This document shows positions 6,240 through 8,100 of a stretch of 8,100 nucleotides of DNA, in pieces. Under the pieces are notes generated by a model that made no database searches, was not told the DNA's origin, and saw only the letters and a list, made by a program, of their open reading frames with translations. Each line of letters starts with the position of its first letter. Position 1 is the first letter of the stretch. The DNA is from Acidobacteriota bacterium (GTDB lineage: Bacteria > Acidobacteriota > Terriglobia > UBA7540), in NCBI GenBank assembly GCA_003224635.1, contig QHZK01000102.1, positions 1 to 8,100 of the forward strand, given 5' to 3'. The translations under genes were made by a program, and so were the position numbers.

Positions 6240-8100
6240 ATGAACAATCAGAGAAACGGGCGGCGGAGCAACTTGTGTATTCGCTGGTTGCTCAGCGCTC
6301 TCGTCTTGCTTGGGGTTGTGGGTTTCGTCTCAACCTTGGCGTGGACGCAGGTCACCAGCGGCTCGCTGACCGGCCTCGTCACTGACCCTAGCGGGGCCGT
6401 GGTCCCCGGGGCCAAGGTCGTATTAACGGACACCAACAAGGGCTACGATTACCCTACCACCGCGGATTCCGTAGGTCGCTATGTGATCACCAATCTTCCC
6501 CCCAGCGCCTACTCGCTCTCCGCGGAGGCTCCGGGGTTCAAGACCTACAGGCGTGGTGGCATTGTCTTGGACGTCGGCACTAGCAGCTCGGTGGACGTCC
6601 GCCTGGAAGTCGGGGCGACGGCGCAGGCCGTGGACGTGACTGCCGCGGCGCCCTTGCTCTCGACCCAGGACGCGGTAACGGGCCAGGAAGTGGATCGAAC
6701 GCTGATCAACGATCTTCCCCTCGTCGGTCGCGCCGTCTTCGATCTGGCATTCCTTGCTCCGGGCGTCATCCAGGCGCCGGGCGCCACCTTCGGCCCCCAG
6801 AACAATGGCAACAACTTCGTCTCGAACGGCGGTCGCAACGCCACGGCAGAGGTCCTGATCGATGGCGTCGCCGCCACCACTTATGAGCCGAACACTGGCA
6901 TCAACACCGTGCTCTACACGCCTTCGGTGGACGCCGTGCAGGAATTCAAGATTATGCAAAACAACTACACGGCGGAGGAAGGTTTCACCGGCAACACCTA
7001 CGTCAACATGGTGCTGCGTTCTGGAACGAATCAGTACCACGGCAGCGTGTACGACTTCCTCCGCAATGACAAGCTGGATGCCAACAATTTCTTTACCAAT
7101 CAGGCGGGGGGCAAGATTCCTCCCCTGCGGCGCAACCAGTATGGCCTCACTTTCGGCGGGCCTATCAAGAAGGACAAGACCTTCTTCTTTGTGGACTGGG
7201 ACGCCACGCGCGAGCACGCCGGAAGCACGCACAACGCCGGTGTTCCTTCCGCGCTCGAGAAACAGGGCGACTTCGGCGAGGTCTGCGGCTACAACGGGGG
7301 GAAGTTCGACGCAAATGGTGAGTGCTTCCAAGTGAATCCAGACGGTAGCTGGGCGCGTGACGAGAAGGGGAATCTCATTCTGGGTACCCAGCTTTGGGAT
7401 CCCTATTCCGGACAGTACGTAGCCGGAACCGGCCGCGTGTTACAGACCTTCATCCCCTTCAACAACCTGGCCACCTTTCAGAGTGCGGGCAACTCCAACC
7501 TTGATCGCACGCCTTACCAACTCGCGGCAGCGCCCGGCAATCTGATCGACCCCGTGGCTCTGAAGATGATCCAGTACTATCCCGCTCCCAATGTCAACGT
7601 AGGTACCCCGCTCTATGATCCCTACAACAACTGGTCCGGGTCGGGCATCAACCTCGGCACCAACGATCAGTTCGACGTGCGAATCGACCAGCGGTTCACA
7701 GACAGGACTGCCTTCAACGCCCGGTTCTCCTATGCCCAGGGCACCTACCATGGAATGAACTGCTTCGGGAACGCGCTCGATCCGTGCACGCAAGGCCCCG
7801 GCGTCGGCGGCTCGCGTTCGATTGCCCTGAGCCTGAACCATACGTTCAGCCCCAGCACGCTTCTCAACGTGTCGGTGGGTTTCACCCGTGGGCTCTCGGA
7901 CACGAAGGGAATCGCCAAGGACTACCCCAACTTTGATCCTGTCAAAGACCTGGGCCTTCCTTCTTACATAACCAGCTCCGGGACCATCGCGTCGCCCGTC
8001 GTGTACATCGGCGGCGGCTACGCGCAGGCGTCGGGCGAAGCTCTCGGCGCCCAGGCCTGGTCGGTTTACAAGAACGGCAACCAGGTCTACCACCTGCTGG
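6240..8100 (+). CDS. TonB-dependent receptor-like outer-membrane protein with carboxypeptidase-regulatory domain (partial, runs off the window)
   Basis: The frame is open for 620 codons to the window edge. The full protein of this family is usually 1000 to 1200 residues, so about the first half is present. Residues 1 to about 37 are a signal peptide: basic MNNQRNGRRS, hydrophobic WLLSALVLLGVVGFV, and likely cleavage near WTQ/VTSG. Residues 38-125 are a carboxypeptidase-regulatory-like beta-sandwich (GSLTGLVTDPSGAVVPGAKV, DSVGRYVITNLPPSAYSLS). Residues about 130-285 are the plug: LINDLPLVGRAVFDLAFLAPGV, SNGGRNATAEVLIDGV, VDAVQEFKI, NMVLRSGTNQYHGSVYDFLRN. From about 295 (RRNQYGLTFGGPIKKDKTFFFVDWD) the beta-barrel begins. 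It should sit in the outer membrane; uptake or binding of an oligosaccharide or other large nutrient is the usual inference, but no ligand can be assigned. No TonB box is recognised in the N-terminal part. Close cysteine pairs occur at 349/362 and 508/516. It is preceded by a Shine-Dalgarno site and a candidate promoter and shows no lesions. Confidence 0.93.
   Translation, partial: MNNQRNGRRSNLCIRWLLSALVLLGVVGFVSTLAWTQVTSGSLTGLVTDPSGAVVPGAKVVLTDTNKGYDYPTTADSVGRYVITNLPPSAYSLSAEAPGFKTYRRGGIVLDVGTSSSVDVRLEVGATAQAVDVTAAAPLLSTQDAVTGQEVDRTLINDLPLVGRAVFDLAFLAPGVIQAPGATFGPQNNGNNFVSNGGRNATAEVLIDGVAATTYEPNTGINTVLYTPSVDAVQEFKIMQNNYTAEEGFTGNTYVNMVLRSGTNQYHGSVYDFLRNDKLDANNFFTNQAGGKIPPLRRNQYGLTFGGPIKKDKTFFFVDWDATREHAGSTHNAGVPSALEKQGDFGEVCGYNGGKFDANGECFQVNPDGSWARDEKGNLILGTQLWDPYSGQYVAGTGRVLQTFIPFNNLATFQSAGNSNLDRTPYQLAAAPGNLIDPVALKMIQYYPAPNVNVGTPLYDPYNNWSGSGINLGTNDQFDVRIDQRFTDRTAFNARFSYAQGTYHGMNCFGNALDPCTQGPGVGGSRSIALSLNHTFSPSTLLNVSVGFTRGLSDTKGIAKDYPNFDPVKDLGLPSYITSSGTIASPVVYIGGGYAQASGEALGAQAWSVYKNGNQVYHLL

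Noticed and set aside
6423..8093. Minus-strand open frames of 302 and 217 codons.
   Set aside because: Both are antisense to the TonB-dependent receptor-like gene, whose signal peptide, regulatory domain and plug motifs are clear on the plus strand.

Overview
The window looks like accessory DNA from a GC-rich Gram-negative bacterium, most likely an Acidobacteriota member or something similar. The best pointer is the last gene, which encodes an outer-membrane TonB-dependent receptor-like protein with an N-terminal carboxypeptidase-regulatory domain, a family strongly expanded in that phylum. This assignment is inference from gene content only.

Layout. Positions 1-200 hold no gene I can recognise. 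Positions 201-958 (minus strand) hold a damaged group II intron: an apparently intact domain V/VI 3' end, and a reverse transcriptase/maturase gene that lost its catalytic core by an internal deletion and also carries an amber codon. It abuts positions 959-1648 (plus strand), the C-terminal half of an IS110-family transposase. Both elements lack their 5' parts and meet head to head. About 20 bases after the transposase stop, a class I SAM-dependent methyltransferase begins (1669-2450, plus). It is a pseudogene with one amber codon and a later frameshift. Positions 2451-2743 (minus) carry the broken N-terminal piece of a Wzx-type polysaccharide flippase that runs tail to tail into the methyltransferase pseudogene.

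The two best-preserved complete genes lie on the minus strand: a B12-binding-domain radical SAM protein (5280 to 3787) followed by a second methyltransferase (3645 to 2824). The flippase remnant comes next in the same direction. A 42-codon open tail that ends inside the start of the radical SAM gene may be what is left of an upstream operon member. The order radical SAM, methyltransferase, flippase suggests a locus that modifies and exports a glycan or lipid-linked glycan, now partly dismantled. The substrate cannot be read from the sequence.

Positions 5467-5973 (plus) are the eroded remains of a protein made of IPT/TIG beta-sandwich repeats, with several frameshifts and one amber codon. Positions 5974-6239 hold a candidate sigma-70 promoter and a Shine-Dalgarno sequence for the TonB-dependent receptor-like gene, which is open from 6240 through the window end (620 codons, no stop). 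Overall this is a gene-decay zone: two mobile-element remnants and three or four dead genes surround a surviving radical SAM/methyltransferase pair and an intact-looking receptor gene.
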